Source: JAATFY01 sp049276515
GTDB taxonomy: Bacteria > Pseudomonadota > Alphaproteobacteria > UBA9219
NCBI GenBank assembly: GCA_049276515.1
Contig: JBASWO010000054.1
Coordinates: 1-52,952 of the forward strand
Direction: 5' to 3'
Length of the DNA stretch: 52,952 nt
How positions within the stretch are numbered: the first letter of the stretch is position 1; each line of letters starts with the position of its first letter. Of this stretch, positions 14,796 to 23,875 are shown in pieces. A program made the translations under genes and the position numbers. Below the pieces are notes generated by a model. That model made no database searches and was not told the origin of the DNA. It was given only the letters and a program-made list of their open reading frames with translations.

Positions 14796-16340
14796 TTATT
14801 CCCACTCAATCGTTCCAGGAGGCTTACTCGTCACATCATAGGTGACGCGATTGATTCCAGGAACCTCATTAATGATGCGTGTTGCACAATGCGCTAAGAA
14901 AGCATGTTCAAAGGGATAGGACTCAGCCGTCATACCATCAACTGATGTGACGGCTCTTAAAGCTAATACATAATCATAAGAACGATGATCACCCATCACA
15001 CCTACGGACCGAACGGGCAGCAAGACAGCAAAAGCCTGCCAGATGTCATCATAGAGCCCGGCTTTTCTAATCTCATCCAAATAGATCACATCTGCCTTAC
15101 GTAAGATCTCTAACTTCTCTTCTGTGATGTCACCGAGAACACGTATGGCAAGACCAGGTCCTGGGAATGGGTGCCGACCAACAAAACTTTCAGGCAAGCC
15201 AAGCTCACGTCCCAAAACACGAACCTCGTCTTTGAACAATTCGCGCAAAGGCTCGACCAATTTCAATTTCATACGCTCAGGCAAACCGCCAACATTATGG
15301 TGCGATTTAATCGTGACGCTCGGACCACCTGTGAAGGAAACGCTTTCAATAACGTCAGGATAGAGCGTGCCTTGAGCTAAAAATTCAACATCTTTGATTT
15401 TGTGAGCTTCAGCATCAAACACATCAATAAATAGCCTGCCGATAGTTTTGCGTTTTTGCTCTGGATCGGTAACGTCCTTAAGCTCACCTAAAAACTGTTT
15501 GCTAGCGTCTACAGCAACGAGTGGAATATTGTAGTGCGAGCGAAAAAGATCGACCACTTGCTGTTTCTCACCTGTACGCATCATCCCTGTATCAACGAAA
15601 ATACAGGTCAGCTGATCGCCAATAGCTTCATGGATTAAGACCGCGGCAACCGTGCTATCAACACCACCTGAAAGACCGCAAATAACTTTACCCTTACCAA
15701 CCTGCTTACGAATACGCTCAACTTCAGTCTGCCGAAACGCCTTCATACTCCAGCTGTTGGAGCAGCCGCAGATATCATGGACAAAGTTACTTAAAAGCTT
15801 GGCGCCATCCAGCGTATGAACAACTTCAGGATGGAACATGGTGCCGTAGAAGCGACGCTTCGCATCTTCAATAAAGGCAAAAGGTGCACCCTCACTTGTA
15901 GCTGTCACACGAAAACCCTGCGGCAGTTTTGTGACGCGATCACCGTGGCTCATCCACACTTGCTGCTTTGATCCATGTGGCCAGATATTGCTGTAAAGAT
16001 CCGTGACTTCAGTCACATCAACCATTGCTTTGCCAAACTCACGTGCATGGCCGCCTTCGACTTTGCCGCCCAGCTGTAAGCACATGGTTTGCTGGCCATA
16101 GCAAATCGCTAAAACGGGTACACCGAGTTCAAAAACAACTTGCGGTGCGCGTGGACTACCTTCATCCAATGTCGAACAAGGACCGCCCGATAAAATAATG
16201 CCCTTGGCGCCAAAAGCTTTGACCTGCTCATCTGTACGATTGTAGGGCTGAATTTCACAATAGACCCCTGCTTCACGAACACGACGAGCTATCAATTGTG
16301 TGACTTGGGATCCAAAATCGAGGATGAGAATCTTATCCAT
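14796..16340 (-). CDS. guaA: GMP synthase (glutamine-hydrolysing)
   Basis: A 514-residue enzyme that converts XMP, ATP and glutamine to GMP. The class I glutamine amidotransferase domain (1-190) has catalytic Cys80 in LAICYGQQ and the His/Glu pair in FHPEVVH. The ATP-pyrophosphatase domain has the P-loop SGGVDST at about 224-230. The C-terminal dimerisation domain ends in the conserved KPPGTIEWE. Length and ends match the family. About 250 bases upstream (16341-16601) contain no recognisable gene. Confidence 0.97.
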   Translation of the reverse strand: MDKILILDFGSQVTQLIARRVREAGVYCEIQPYNRTDEQVKAFGAKGIILSGGPCSTLDEGSPRAPQVVFELGVPVLAICYGQQTMCLQLGGKVEGGHAREFGKAMVDVTEVTDLYSNIWPHGSKQQVWMSHGDRVTKLPQGFRVTATSEGAPFAFIEDAKRRFYGTMFHPEVVHTLDGAKLLSNFVHDICGCSNSWSMKAFRQTEVERIRKQVGKGKVICGLSGGVDSTVAAVLIHEAIGDQLTCIFVDTGMMRTGEKQQVVDLFRSHYNIPLVAVDASKQFLGELKDVTDPEQKRKTIGRLFIDVFDAEAHKIKDVEFLAQGTLYPDVIESVSFTGGPSVTIKSHHNVGGLPERMKLKLVEPLRELFKDEVRVLGRELGLPESFVGRHPFPGPGLAIRVLGDITEEKLEILRKADVIYLDEIRKAGLYDDIWQAFAVLLPVRSVGVMGDHRSYDYVLALRAVTSVDGMTAESYPFEHAFLAHCATRIINEVPGINRVTYDVTSKPPGTIEWE

Positions 16341-16601
16341 TGAGACCTTATGGTTAATACGCTGCCGTAATTGACATTAATCTTCTTAGATGAAGCGGAC
16401 TTTAAATCCCGTGCGCCTGCCAAGCAACCAATTAGAATGCTGAAATACCGTAGAGATAGAGATAAGTGCATTCTATTCGATCTCGAAACGTAACATAGTT
16501 AATAGTCTGATATTAAATAGATTATTGTATAGAAGCGGCTTTTCAGCTAGCGTGCAGCCATTCGAATGACCGGCATTTAACTCAGCGTTTTGGAGATGAT
16601 C

Positions 16602-17315
16602 ATGGCTTCAGCCAAAAGTTTTGTTGCAACAGCCGCCGCAGGCGCAGCAGCCCTTTCACTTGCGACAGCAGCACGTGCTGATGAGGTGCTTGATTTTGCG
16701 GCTCCTGGCACAAACCTCAACAATCTTTCTTTGTCCACCTGGTCAGAGCTTGGATATGACTTTAATGCCCCTTTCATGTTGTTCTGGAAACAAGGCAGCA
16801 CATTTAGTGGTGATCCAGCCGACAGCACACTCACCATCAATGGTCCGGTCACCGTCACAATGTCACGTGGTGATACGAAACTCATCACGCTTAAAGAATT
16901 AAAAGTAACCGATATTTTCAACGGCGTCCTCGGTGGCAGTGGCAGCACTGGCGAGATCAAGGGTTTCCGTCCCGATGGAAGCTTTGTAACAGAAACCTTC
17001 AATTTTGATTCTGCTGTTGGCTTTCAAACCATCAGCTTCGCTGATCGCTTGACCGGACTTTCTTCATTGGAGTTCCGCACTGTATCTGGCCTTCAGATGC
17101 AATTCGACCAAGCAGTTGTTGCAGCAACTGACCGTGTTGTTACACCCCCTAGCGTACCAGAACCAGCCACGTGGGCTATGATGATTTTAGGTTTTGGTTT
17201 AGCTGGCGCAGCACTACGCCATCGCAACTCATCAAATCTATCGAGCATCGCGACGCCAAATGAGCCAGTCGCCGCTCGCGTACCAAGCGCACCAGCACCA
17301 ACGCCTCGCGCTTAA
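16602..17315 (+). CDS. PEP-CTERM sorting-signal protein with an unusual C-terminal extension
   Basis: A 237-residue secreted protein. Residues 1-26 are a signal peptide (ending ARA). The middle is a beta-rich Ser/Thr/Gly domain. The PEP-CTERM signal starts at 186 (PEPATWAM), followed by a hydrophobic helix (MMILGFGLAGAAL) and the basic cluster RHR at 206-208. Normally such proteins end within a few residues of the basic cluster, but here 29 more residues rich in Pro, Ala and Ser follow. The sorting signal is the alphaproteobacterial form processed by an exosortase, which is not in this window. The ATG at 16602 has GGAG seven bases upstream. Confidence 0.8.
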   Translation: MASAKSFVATAAAGAAALSLATAARADEVLDFAAPGTNLNNLSLSTWSELGYDFNAPFMLFWKQGSTFSGDPADSTLTINGPVTVTMSRGDTKLITLKELKVTDIFNGVLGGSGSTGEIKGFRPDGSFVTETFNFDSAVGFQTISFADRLTGLSSLEFRTVSGLQMQFDQAVVAATDRVVTPPSVPEPATWAMMILGFGLAGAALRHRNSSNLSSIATPNEPVAARVPSAPAPTPRA

Positions 17316-17332
17316 CCGACCTACAGTTTATA

Positions 17333-17363
17333 AAAAGCGCTACCTCAAAGCAGCGCTTTTTTT
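17333..17363 (+). terminator. Rho-independent terminator of the PEP-CTERM gene
   Basis: AAAAGCGCT / AGCGCTTTT stem around ACCTCAAAGC, followed by a T-run. It lies between the PEP-CTERM gene and the 3' end of tRNA-Leu on the other strand. Confidence 0.85.
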
Positions 17364-17375
17364 ATGTGTGATGAC

Positions 17376-17464
17376 TGGTGCGGGCAGCCGGACTTGAACC
17401 GGCACAGCTCTTACGAGCCGAGGGATTTTAAGTCCCTTGCGTCTACCAATTCCGCCATGCCCGC
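17376..17464 (-). tRNA. tRNA-Leu (UAA)
   Basis: An 89-base class II tRNA with the encoded CCA. The acceptor stem GCGGGCA / TGCCCGC is perfect. The anticodon loop CTTAAAA between AGGGA and TCCCT gives anticodon UAA. The long variable arm (CGGCTCGTAAGAGCTG region) is typical of tRNA-Leu. The T-arm GGTTCAAGTCC is normal. Confidence 0.96.
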
Positions 17465-17573
17465 AACGGAAAGTAGGAAACTGGTATCAGGTATCGCCCC
17501 TTATGCCAATGGTTCCCTTATAAAAATCGCCTGTTGCGCTCAAGGCTAGCTGTCATTATAGATGTGGCCCGAT

Positions 17574-17648
<75 letters not shown>

Positions 17649-17673
17649 TTTTTATTAATTTATATTGGTAGTT

Positions 17674-18159
17674 ATGGCCTTAGAAGATCCAGGACCCCCT
17701 GCAATACAATATGTCCGTGATGGAGATGACGGCTGGTTTCTTGCCCGCATCGACAATCAAACAGGCCTCCATATACGAAAACCTCAAAAAACCAAGCATG
17801 CTCCGCAGCATCAAATTGCAGGTTATAATCTGCACTCAGGAGAACTCACTTTTATCCCAGATATTGGAATTGGCACTGTGCCCTATGGCAAATGGGATTT
17901 GAGCATTGAAAAGGCTCAACGGGAAACCGATAAAGGTCCGAATAAAGGTTGGGTTTTGGTGGTGAGAATCTTTGGCGAAAATAGCGGCGTTAAAGCTGTT
18001 CATTTTGCTTTTCAATCACGCTATCACGGCCCCAGCATTCGCAGATGGGCTACTGAAATCACCGGCCGGCTAAATAGGACAATGGGCGTAGCTGCATGCA
18101 AACAAGGTGTTCAAGTTTGGCCCAAAACATTTAGGCCCCTCAAACGTAATCTTGGCTAA
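17674..18159 (+). CDS. Hypothetical protein
   Basis: A 161-residue soluble protein without signal peptide, rich in Gly, Pro and aromatic residues, with a basic C-terminus (VWPKTFRPLKRNLG). It looks folded (YVRDGDDGWFLARID; GWVLVVRIFGEN), but I recognise no family or catalytic motif. The ATG at 17674 is preferred to a TTG nine bases earlier; neither has a clear ribosome binding site. It is convergent and slightly overlapping with the methyltransferase-like gene at 18156. Confidence 0.5.
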   Translation: MALEDPGPPAIQYVRDGDDGWFLARIDNQTGLHIRKPQKTKHAPQHQIAGYNLHSGELTFIPDIGIGTVPYGKWDLSIEKAQRETDKGPNKGWVLVVRIFGENSGVKAVHFAFQSRYHGPSIRRWATEITGRLNRTMGVAACKQGVQVWPKTFRPLKRNLG

Positions 18160-18854
18160 CGCCAATCAGCACGATAGCCGTTTATAATTGATCTTAAATC
18201 TGGCAGTGGCTTTGGCCGCGTTTGAAAAACCGCCATCCGTCCACACATTGTTGTGAGATCCGCAAAATCTGCGATAATTTTATAGCTCGGCCTTTGTGCA
18301 TAATCATCGATCAGCATTGTTGCTGGCTCTGATCCCAGATGTTGTAGACATGTTAAGGCAGACGCCACACGAAACCGACCATCAATCAAGATGAGGTCAG
18401 GTGCTCTGCTCGTATCACGCCATGGCGTTTCAGGATAATCAGACCATTTTTGCATACGATCTGCTGCTGGGTTTTTAAAAACGGGGTAACTCCATAGGCC
18501 CGTTAAACCAATATCTGCATATAAAACTTTTTGATCTGGTGAAAGCTGGCCTGCCTTTTCCAAAAGCGAAGAAAGAAAAACAGGGTCACTTTCAACAGAG
18601 ACAAATGCTTTGCCCCGACGCACAGCCTGAATAGTGCTGCCACCGCTACCATATTCCATATAAAAAGCAGAAGTCTCAAGTCTATCGAGAAAGAAACGTG
18701 CCGCCTCCTCATCCATATGAGGCGTATCAGCTATATGGACACGGCCAACAACCTGATTGACCCAAAACTGAGCATGATCCCGTGCATGACCAATAGCTTT
18801 TGCAGCAATATTTTGAAAACCGTTAATTTTTACCGGCGAAGGAATAGCAGTCAT
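18156..18854 (-). CDS. Probable class I methyltransferase-fold protein
   Basis: A 232-residue soluble protein. YMEYGSGGSTIQAVRRG with FVSVESDP reads as motif I plus the acidic residue after strand 2 of a Rossmann-like SAM-dependent methyltransferase, and DLILIDGRFRVASALTCL resembles motif IV with the following helix. Proteins of this wording accompany polysaccharide genes. It is on the same strand as the methyltransferase and the oxygenase that follow upstream. The ATG at 18854 is used; a TTG start nine bases earlier is possible. Substrate unknown. Confidence 0.6.
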   Translation of the reverse strand: MTAIPSPVKINGFQNIAAKAIGHARDHAQFWVNQVVGRVHIADTPHMDEEAARFFLDRLETSAFYMEYGSGGSTIQAVRRGKAFVSVESDPVFLSSLLEKAGQLSPDQKVLYADIGLTGLWSYPVFKNPAADRMQKWSDYPETPWRDTSRAPDLILIDGRFRVASALTCLQHLGSEPATMLIDDYAQRPSYKIIADFADLTTMCGRMAVFQTRPKPLPDLRSIINGYRADWR

Positions 18855-18923
18855 GAAAATCAATCAATGAAATTATTTAAGCCTTATAATTGCAGATAGA
18901 TAATCCTTTTGGCAACGGGATAG

Positions 18924-19655
18924 TTATATAGCTCGCGCAAGAATAACAGCTTCAAATCCACACTTTCCGTTACGAAACGGCTTTTGCAAAGCATAAACAA
19001 GCCACCAAATCGGTAAGGCTGAAATAAGCCGGGATACAAAGCCCAGCTCCCAAGCCTTCTGAATACTGCTAGCCGCCGTATTATCTTCAGGTACCGAACT
19101 CACTGGTTTTTTAGCAGGTAAAAGCGTGTAAAGACGGCGCATCAGCCAGAAAAAAGGGAAGGTGCAGTCATAAAATTTGACCAAGTAAAAACCATTGTTT
19201 GCCAATTGTTTTTCTAAGGCTGCCCTATCGTAACGGCGGTAATGACCATAATACTCATCATCCCAACGCCACTCACATGCAGGATTGGTAGGCACCGATA
19301 ATATCAACCAACCTTGCGGCAACAAAAGACTATGAAATTTCTTGAGTAGGGCCTGATCATCACGGACATGCTCAATCACATCGCAGCTCACAATGGTTTG
19401 GTACTGACCACTCAAATTCATCAAATCGCCAACATCAACCTCAACCTTGGTATGTTTGAGAGCTTCTTTGGCATAAACAATAGCTTCAGGAGAAAAATCA
19501 ATTGCTGAGCCTTCCCAACCACGCTTTGAAAGATGCAAAGCAACATCGCCCTGCCCGCAACCCGCATCTAAAAACGGCCCGTGCAAACCATAGGCATCAA
19601 TAAAGCCATCCATAATTCTAAGAACATAGTTTTTAAGGGGAGCAAAACTGGCCAT
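18924..19655 (-). CDS. SAM-dependent class I methyltransferase
   Basis: A 243-residue methyltransferase. Motif I is FLDAGCGQGDVA at about 28-39, the ribose-binding acidic residue is in SAIDFSPEA, and SCDVIEHVRDD is the motif IV equivalent found in UbiG/Methyltransf_11-type enzymes. The C-terminal third is hydrophobic (FFWLMRRLYTLL; LISALPIWWLVYAL), suggesting membrane association and a lipid-linked or envelope glycan substrate. Its start overlaps the oxygenase stop by one base, so the two are translationally coupled. Confidence 0.85.
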   Translation of the reverse strand: MASFAPLKNYVLRIMDGFIDAYGLHGPFLDAGCGQGDVALHLSKRGWEGSAIDFSPEAIVYAKEALKHTKVEVDVGDLMNLSGQYQTIVSCDVIEHVRDDQALLKKFHSLLLPQGWLILSVPTNPACEWRWDDEYYGHYRRYDRAALEKQLANNGFYLVKFYDCTFPFFWLMRRLYTLLPAKKPVSSVPEDNTAASSIQKAWELGFVSRLISALPIWWLVYALQKPFRNGKCGFEAVILARAI

Positions 19656-20485
19656 TACTTGCCCCGTAACTTTGCGAGAGCTCGCAAAACTTTACTGACG
19701 AAATCATCATTGATCCCAAGCACACCTTTGACCCAATTGTAGACAGCCAAAATCCATTTATCGAGATAGATAAAGAGCGCTTTGATACCATCATCTGGTC
19801 GCGAGCGATAATTGGTAGCAACTTTTGTCGGTTTTTCTTTTTCTTCTGTAAAATAATAAAGAGCTATGGATTTACGGGTTATGCCCTCAGGGCATGTCAG
19901 CGGCTTGGGATGGCCGTGGTAGGAGTCAGCATCGGTATTAAAAATTACACAGCGATTAAAGATCGGCAGAATTTCTTCAAAAGGCCGCTTCATATCTTTT
20001 GTCCATAACTCCAATTTGCCACCATAGCTCTCATCCCAATTCTCATTGAGATAAAGCAGTAAATTAACGCGTCGACGCCACATACGGCGGTGAGGATGCA
20101 CAGTGAAATCGGCATGCACATTCAAAAAGCCTCCAGGTTTGATTTGATGTAGCCCACCACCCTCTAAGTCAGGATCAGGAATAAGATGAGAAATTCCTGT
20201 TAACTTACTGAGCCAAGAAATAAAATCAGGCGCATTTAAAGTATCAATAATATGTAGAAGTTTAGAAGGAATGGCATGACGCTTATTCAAACCGCCCTTA
20301 TTTTCATTGAAATGCTGATAATGGATCCAAGCCTCACCCGATAGAGCCGGAAATGCAGATGTAGCCTCATAAAGCTCTTTAGAATCCCAAAAACCGTCAA
20401 TCACAATGTGTGGAAAGACCTCGGCTGACTGGTAGCGAGAGGCTAATTTTGGCAATAATGATTCGTCCGCTGCGATGCTACTCAT
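19655..20485 (-). CDS. 2-oxoglutarate/Fe(II)-dependent oxygenase (prolyl 4-hydroxylase-like)
   Basis: A 276-residue enzyme predicted to hydroxylate a substrate using 2-oxoglutarate and oxygen. The iron ligands are H124 and D126 (NVHADF) and probably H190 (SYHGHP), with R204 (TRKS) placed to bind the 2-oxoglutarate carboxylate. The double-stranded beta helix core spans about 112-212. The C-terminal 60 residues include a hydrophobic helix. It is coupled to the methyltransferase, so a glycan or a protein attached to one may be hydroxylated and methylated (inference). The gene is divergent from the membrane protein at 20571. Confidence 0.8.
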   Translation of the reverse strand: MSSIAADESLLPKLASRYQSAEVFPHIVIDGFWDSKELYEATSAFPALSGEAWIHYQHFNENKGGLNKRHAIPSKLLHIIDTLNAPDFISWLSKLTGISHLIPDPDLEGGGLHQIKPGGFLNVHADFTVHPHRRMWRRRVNLLLYLNENWDESYGGKLELWTKDMKRPFEEILPIFNRCVIFNTDADSYHGHPKPLTCPEGITRKSIALYYFTEEKEKPTKVATNYRSRPDDGIKALFIYLDKWILAVYNWVKGVLGINDDFVSKVLRALAKLRGK

Positions 20486-20570
20486 TGGCGCACCTGCTGT
20501 TTTTGAAACTTCTTGTTGCCCGCAGATAAGTCATCTAACAATCCTAGCAGAAACATAGCCCTTACGTGCC

Positions 20571-22127
20571 ATGAAAACCCGGCGATCCGCCCCACCTAAG
20601 CCACCAGAGAATCAAGCTGTTGGCTATGCCGAAAAACTCTTCTGGCTTAGCGCTTTTAGTTATTCAGCTTCTTGGATCGCTTATCTTTTCGTTTACACCA
20701 AAGCTTTGCGCGGCTTTTTTGGTGATGGCGCTCTCGCCTTTCTGATTTATCTATCGAACTCTTACGTTTTTCTTAAGCCAAGCCATTGGATTTACCTTTT
20801 CTCTGTTGGCTTCCCACGTGATGCCCATTTGCTTTTGAATTCCATCGGGCTGCAAGTCGCATTATGGCTCAACGTACAAGACCCGATGGTCTTCAAATAT
20901 ATTTACGTGCTTTGGCAAGGCGCTTTACCCGGCATTCTCTATTTCATTCTCTTTACCGTTTTATGGCGCACGAAAAATATATCCTGGGGCGTCTTCCCTC
21001 TTATCAGCTGGGCTATTTTGAGTATCCCTGTCGAGTGGAATGCCTTGAACAGCGCTCGCGTGGCGATGCCAATTTTCTGGATGCACTTCTTGCTGGTGAT
21101 CCTTGCAGGGCAGCACATCAAGCTGTGGCCAACTTTAGGTGCAGCGCTTTTAGGATTTGCTCTTGTGGGAGGTCTTTATGAAAGCGTGATGCTGCATTGT
21201 GCCCTCTGCGTAGGTTTGGGTACTATTCTTTGGATTTATAAGAAGAATATTACATCTCTATTCTATGCTTTAGCCGCTGTTCCGGGTGCGCTTCGGGCCT
21301 TTTACAGTTATTGGACAGTTGGCCATACAGCGCCCAATGATTTTCAGTTTCTAACTCTACCCAGCAGTATCTTTGAGAGTTATTTCTTTTTTATCTGCGT
21401 TGCTCTTTTTCTTATTGTTGTGATTGGCATACGCAAACTTTCATCAAAATATGTTTGGTTACCGCTTATCATTTTACTGTTTCCAGCCATCAATGCCTTT
21501 ACAGGTAATGATGTAAGCATTTGGCAACAGGGCAATATGCGTTTTGATTATGCACTTCTCACGCTTGGACTGATGGCTTGGGCTGGTATATTGCGATTAC
21601 AAGGTAATACAACTGTTAGCTTTGCCCTACCCGCGGCAACGACGGCTCTCGCAACAGGCACCCTTTTATGGGTCATGCAAATTGAACAAACCTATTCATG
21701 GCAAAATTGCCGCGCTGCTTTTGAAACAGCTCGCCAATATAAAGGGGTCTCCTTCTCACCAGAATTCAATCAATGCCGTTGGGATTGGACAACACCATGG
21801 ATGAACTTACTGTTGGCTGATGGGGGTCGGGTCAGTGACTGGCCCGTTCTTACCTTCTGGCAAAAGTTTGATTTTGTAAAAAAAGATGGCGAAACTTATC
21901 TTCATACTAACAATTGGACCTTAACCAGCCCCTCTCTTCATGTTAGCGAAGGCTACCTACCCATTAAAACCCTTCTTTATGATCTTTCGGGCATCCAAAA
22001 TACCTTTAAACAGCGCCAGCATGGATGCATCCAACCTGAACAGGCTGGCAGCTACTGGTATAAACACCTACTAGATTTGGACGACGAAAACCGTAAACTC
22101 ATGTCCGTCTGTCCACGTCATCCTTGA
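20571..22127 (+). CDS. Polytopic membrane protein, probable lipid-linked glycan enzyme
   Basis: A 518-residue membrane protein with about ten hydrophobic helices between residues 25 and 370 and a soluble C-terminal domain of about 140 residues. It has no motif I can assign, but the topology (helices then extracytoplasmic domain) and the glycosyltransferase that follows four bases after its stop fit a GT-C type transferase or polymerase acting on polyprenol-linked sugar. Many Trp and Tyr lie in the loops. No clear ribosome binding site is seen before the ATG. Confidence 0.6.
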   Translation: MKTRRSAPPKPPENQAVGYAEKLFWLSAFSYSASWIAYLFVYTKALRGFFGDGALAFLIYLSNSYVFLKPSHWIYLFSVGFPRDAHLLLNSIGLQVALWLNVQDPMVFKYIYVLWQGALPGILYFILFTVLWRTKNISWGVFPLISWAILSIPVEWNALNSARVAMPIFWMHFLLVILAGQHIKLWPTLGAALLGFALVGGLYESVMLHCALCVGLGTILWIYKKNITSLFYALAAVPGALRAFYSYWTVGHTAPNDFQFLTLPSSIFESYFFFICVALFLIVVIGIRKLSSKYVWLPLIILLFPAINAFTGNDVSIWQQGNMRFDYALLTLGLMAWAGILRLQGNTTVSFALPAATTALATGTLLWVMQIEQTYSWQNCRAAFETARQYKGVSFSPEFNQCRWDWTTPWMNLLLADGGRVSDWPVLTFWQKFDFVKKDGETYLHTNNWTLTSPSLHVSEGYLPIKTLLYDLSGIQNTFKQRQHGCIQPEQAGSYWYKHLLDLDDENRKLMSVCPRHP

Positions 22128-22131
22128 TTCT

Positions 22132-22872
22132 ATGATCGAGAATAAAAAAATTACTGTCATTATGCCGGCTTATAATTCGGCGAAGACCCTTCGACAAACA
22201 GTGCATGAGATTCCGCGCGGTGTTGTTGATGATATTATTTTGGTTGACGATAACAGCCGTGATGACACCATTAAAGTCGCTGAAGAATTAGGTTTGTTTT
22301 ATGTTCGCCATCCTGAAAACCGCGGTTACGGAGGCAATCAAAAAACCTGTTATAAACTAGCCCTTGAGCGCGGCGCTGATATTATCATCATGCTGCACCC
22401 TGATTATCAATATAACCCACGCCTTGTATCTGCCATGGCATCCATGGTGATCGAAGGCACATATGATGTCGTTTTAGGCTCACGCATGCTTTTAGGCAGC
22501 GCTCGCAAAGGCGGCATGCCCCTATATAAATATATCGCTAATGTCTGCCTGACGACGTTTCAGAACCTAATCGTAGGACAACGTTTATCCGAATATCACA
22601 CCGGCTTTAGAAGTTATAAAAGGAAGGTCCTTGAATCCATCCCCTATCAAAATAATTCGGATGATTTTATTTTTGATAACCAATTTTTATGCCAAGCCAT
22701 CTGGAAGGGTTTTCAGATCGGCGAAATATCGTGCCCCGCTAAATATTTCGACGAAGGCTCGTCCATTAGTTTACAGCGCAGCACGATTTATGGTCTCGGC
22801 GTTGTTTGGACCAGTCTGGTTTTTCTTTATGCCAAACTGGTTTCTCCCAAAGGTACCATTTTTGACATTTAA
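22132..22872 (+). CDS. Family 2 glycosyltransferase (polyprenol-phosphate sugar synthase type)
   Basis: A 246-residue GT-A fold enzyme. The N-terminus ITVIMPAYNSAKT and ILVDDNSRDDT bind the nucleotide sugar. RHPENRGYGGNQKT is the usual third motif, and the metal site is the variant MLHPDYQYNP instead of a strict DXD. ARKGGMPLYKY and GFRSYKR continue the family pattern. Such enzymes usually load a sugar on polyprenyl phosphate for the neighbouring GT-C enzyme. It is convergent with etfA, one base apart. Confidence 0.85.
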   Translation: MIENKKITVIMPAYNSAKTLRQTVHEIPRGVVDDIILVDDNSRDDTIKVAEELGLFYVRHPENRGYGGNQKTCYKLALERGADIIIMLHPDYQYNPRLVSAMASMVIEGTYDVVLGSRMLLGSARKGGMPLYKYIANVCLTTFQNLIVGQRLSEYHTGFRSYKRKVLESIPYQNNSDDFIFDNQFLCQAIWKGFQIGEISCPAKYFDEGSSISLQRSTIYGLGVVWTSLVFLYAKLVSPKGTIFDI

Positions 22873-23865
22873 TTAGGCAGTGCCTCCAGGCTGAGGAAAT
22901 GAGCCAGTTCTCTGACCGGTCGCAGGTCTTGCCGGTAGAGCTGCCAAGATTTCGGGTATAGCCGCTCTGTAATCAGCCACGAGGCCATAATCGGCTATCT
23001 GGAAAATGGGCGCATCAGGATCGGTATTGATTGCCACAATAACCTTACTGTCCTTCATTCCTGCTAAATGCTGGATCTGTCCAGAAATGCCCGCAGCTAT
23101 ATAGAGATCAGGCGCTACGGTCTTGCCCGTCTGCCCCACCTGCATATCTCCTGTTGCGTAACCAGCATCAATTGCTGCGCGTGATGCGCCAACCGCTCCA
23201 CCTAAGGCATCAGCCAAAGGCTCAATGAGATCATGAAATTCTTGCGCAGATCCAACGCCGCGACCACCTGAGACAATAACTTTAGCTGTCGTGAGTTCAG
23301 GGCGTTCTGACTGCACTTTCTCAAGGCCAAGAAACTGACTAAAACCAAGATCCCCGATAGGCTGATGAATTGCAATATGAACAGGCGTATCTGTTAGTCC
23401 TGCAGGCTCAAATGCTGTTGGGCGTATTGTTATAATCTGCACAGGATCGTGACACTCTTCTTCAGCAAAAAATGCGCCCGCATTGAACGAGCGCGTGTAG
23501 CGATTTGCTTGGCTGATGCCAACAACATCAGCGATATAAACCCAGCCTCTTATCCCGGCCAGATAGGGCATCACGCTGCGCCCAAAAGCCGTTGACGCCG
23601 TGACAAAATATTGAGCGCCATGCCTGTAGGTCGATAATAAAGCAGTAACATTTTCAGCTGATGGATGCTCATATATGGGCGCATCGACATAAGAGACACC
23701 CTCTATGCCCTCAATGCGTGCAGCTTCTTTAGCAACAGTAGTAGCCTTAGAGCCAATGACCCAAAGGTGGATAGGTTCACCCAGTTGGCGTGCAGCCGTG
23801 ACAGCATGAAGCGTGGATTGATGAAGTGACGTATTATCGTGTTGAGCGAGAACAAATGTAGACAT
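22873..23865 (-). CDS. etfA: Electron transfer flavoprotein alpha subunit
   Basis: A 330-residue subunit that binds FAD. The C-terminal FAD domain has VSGGRGVGSAQEF, GASRAAIDAGY, QVGQTGKTVAPDLYIAAGISG and VAINTDPDAPIFQIADYG, all canonical. The ATG at 23865 is used because MSTFVLAQHD starts the family here and AAAGGA lies upstream; the longer frame overlaps etfB. It follows etfB by ten bases. EtfAB take electrons from acyl-CoA or dimethylglycine-type dehydrogenases to ETF-quinone oxidoreductase, which is not in the window. Confidence 0.93.
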   Translation of the reverse strand: MSTFVLAQHDNTSLHQSTLHAVTAARQLGEPIHLWVIGSKATTVAKEAARIEGIEGVSYVDAPIYEHPSAENVTALLSTYRHGAQYFVTASTAFGRSVMPYLAGIRGWVYIADVVGISQANRYTRSFNAGAFFAEEECHDPVQIITIRPTAFEPAGLTDTPVHIAIHQPIGDLGFSQFLGLEKVQSERPELTTAKVIVSGGRGVGSAQEFHDLIEPLADALGGAVGASRAAIDAGYATGDMQVGQTGKTVAPDLYIAAGISGQIQHLAGMKDSKVIVAINTDPDAPIFQIADYGLVADYRAAIPEILAALPARPATGQRTGSFPQPGGTA

Positions 23866-23875
23866 GTTTATCCTT

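Noticed and set aside
16341..16601. A gene or structured RNA between guaA and the PEP-CTERM gene
   Set aside because: No ORF with a ribosome binding site and no convincing stem found; TTGACA at 16371 has no matching -10.
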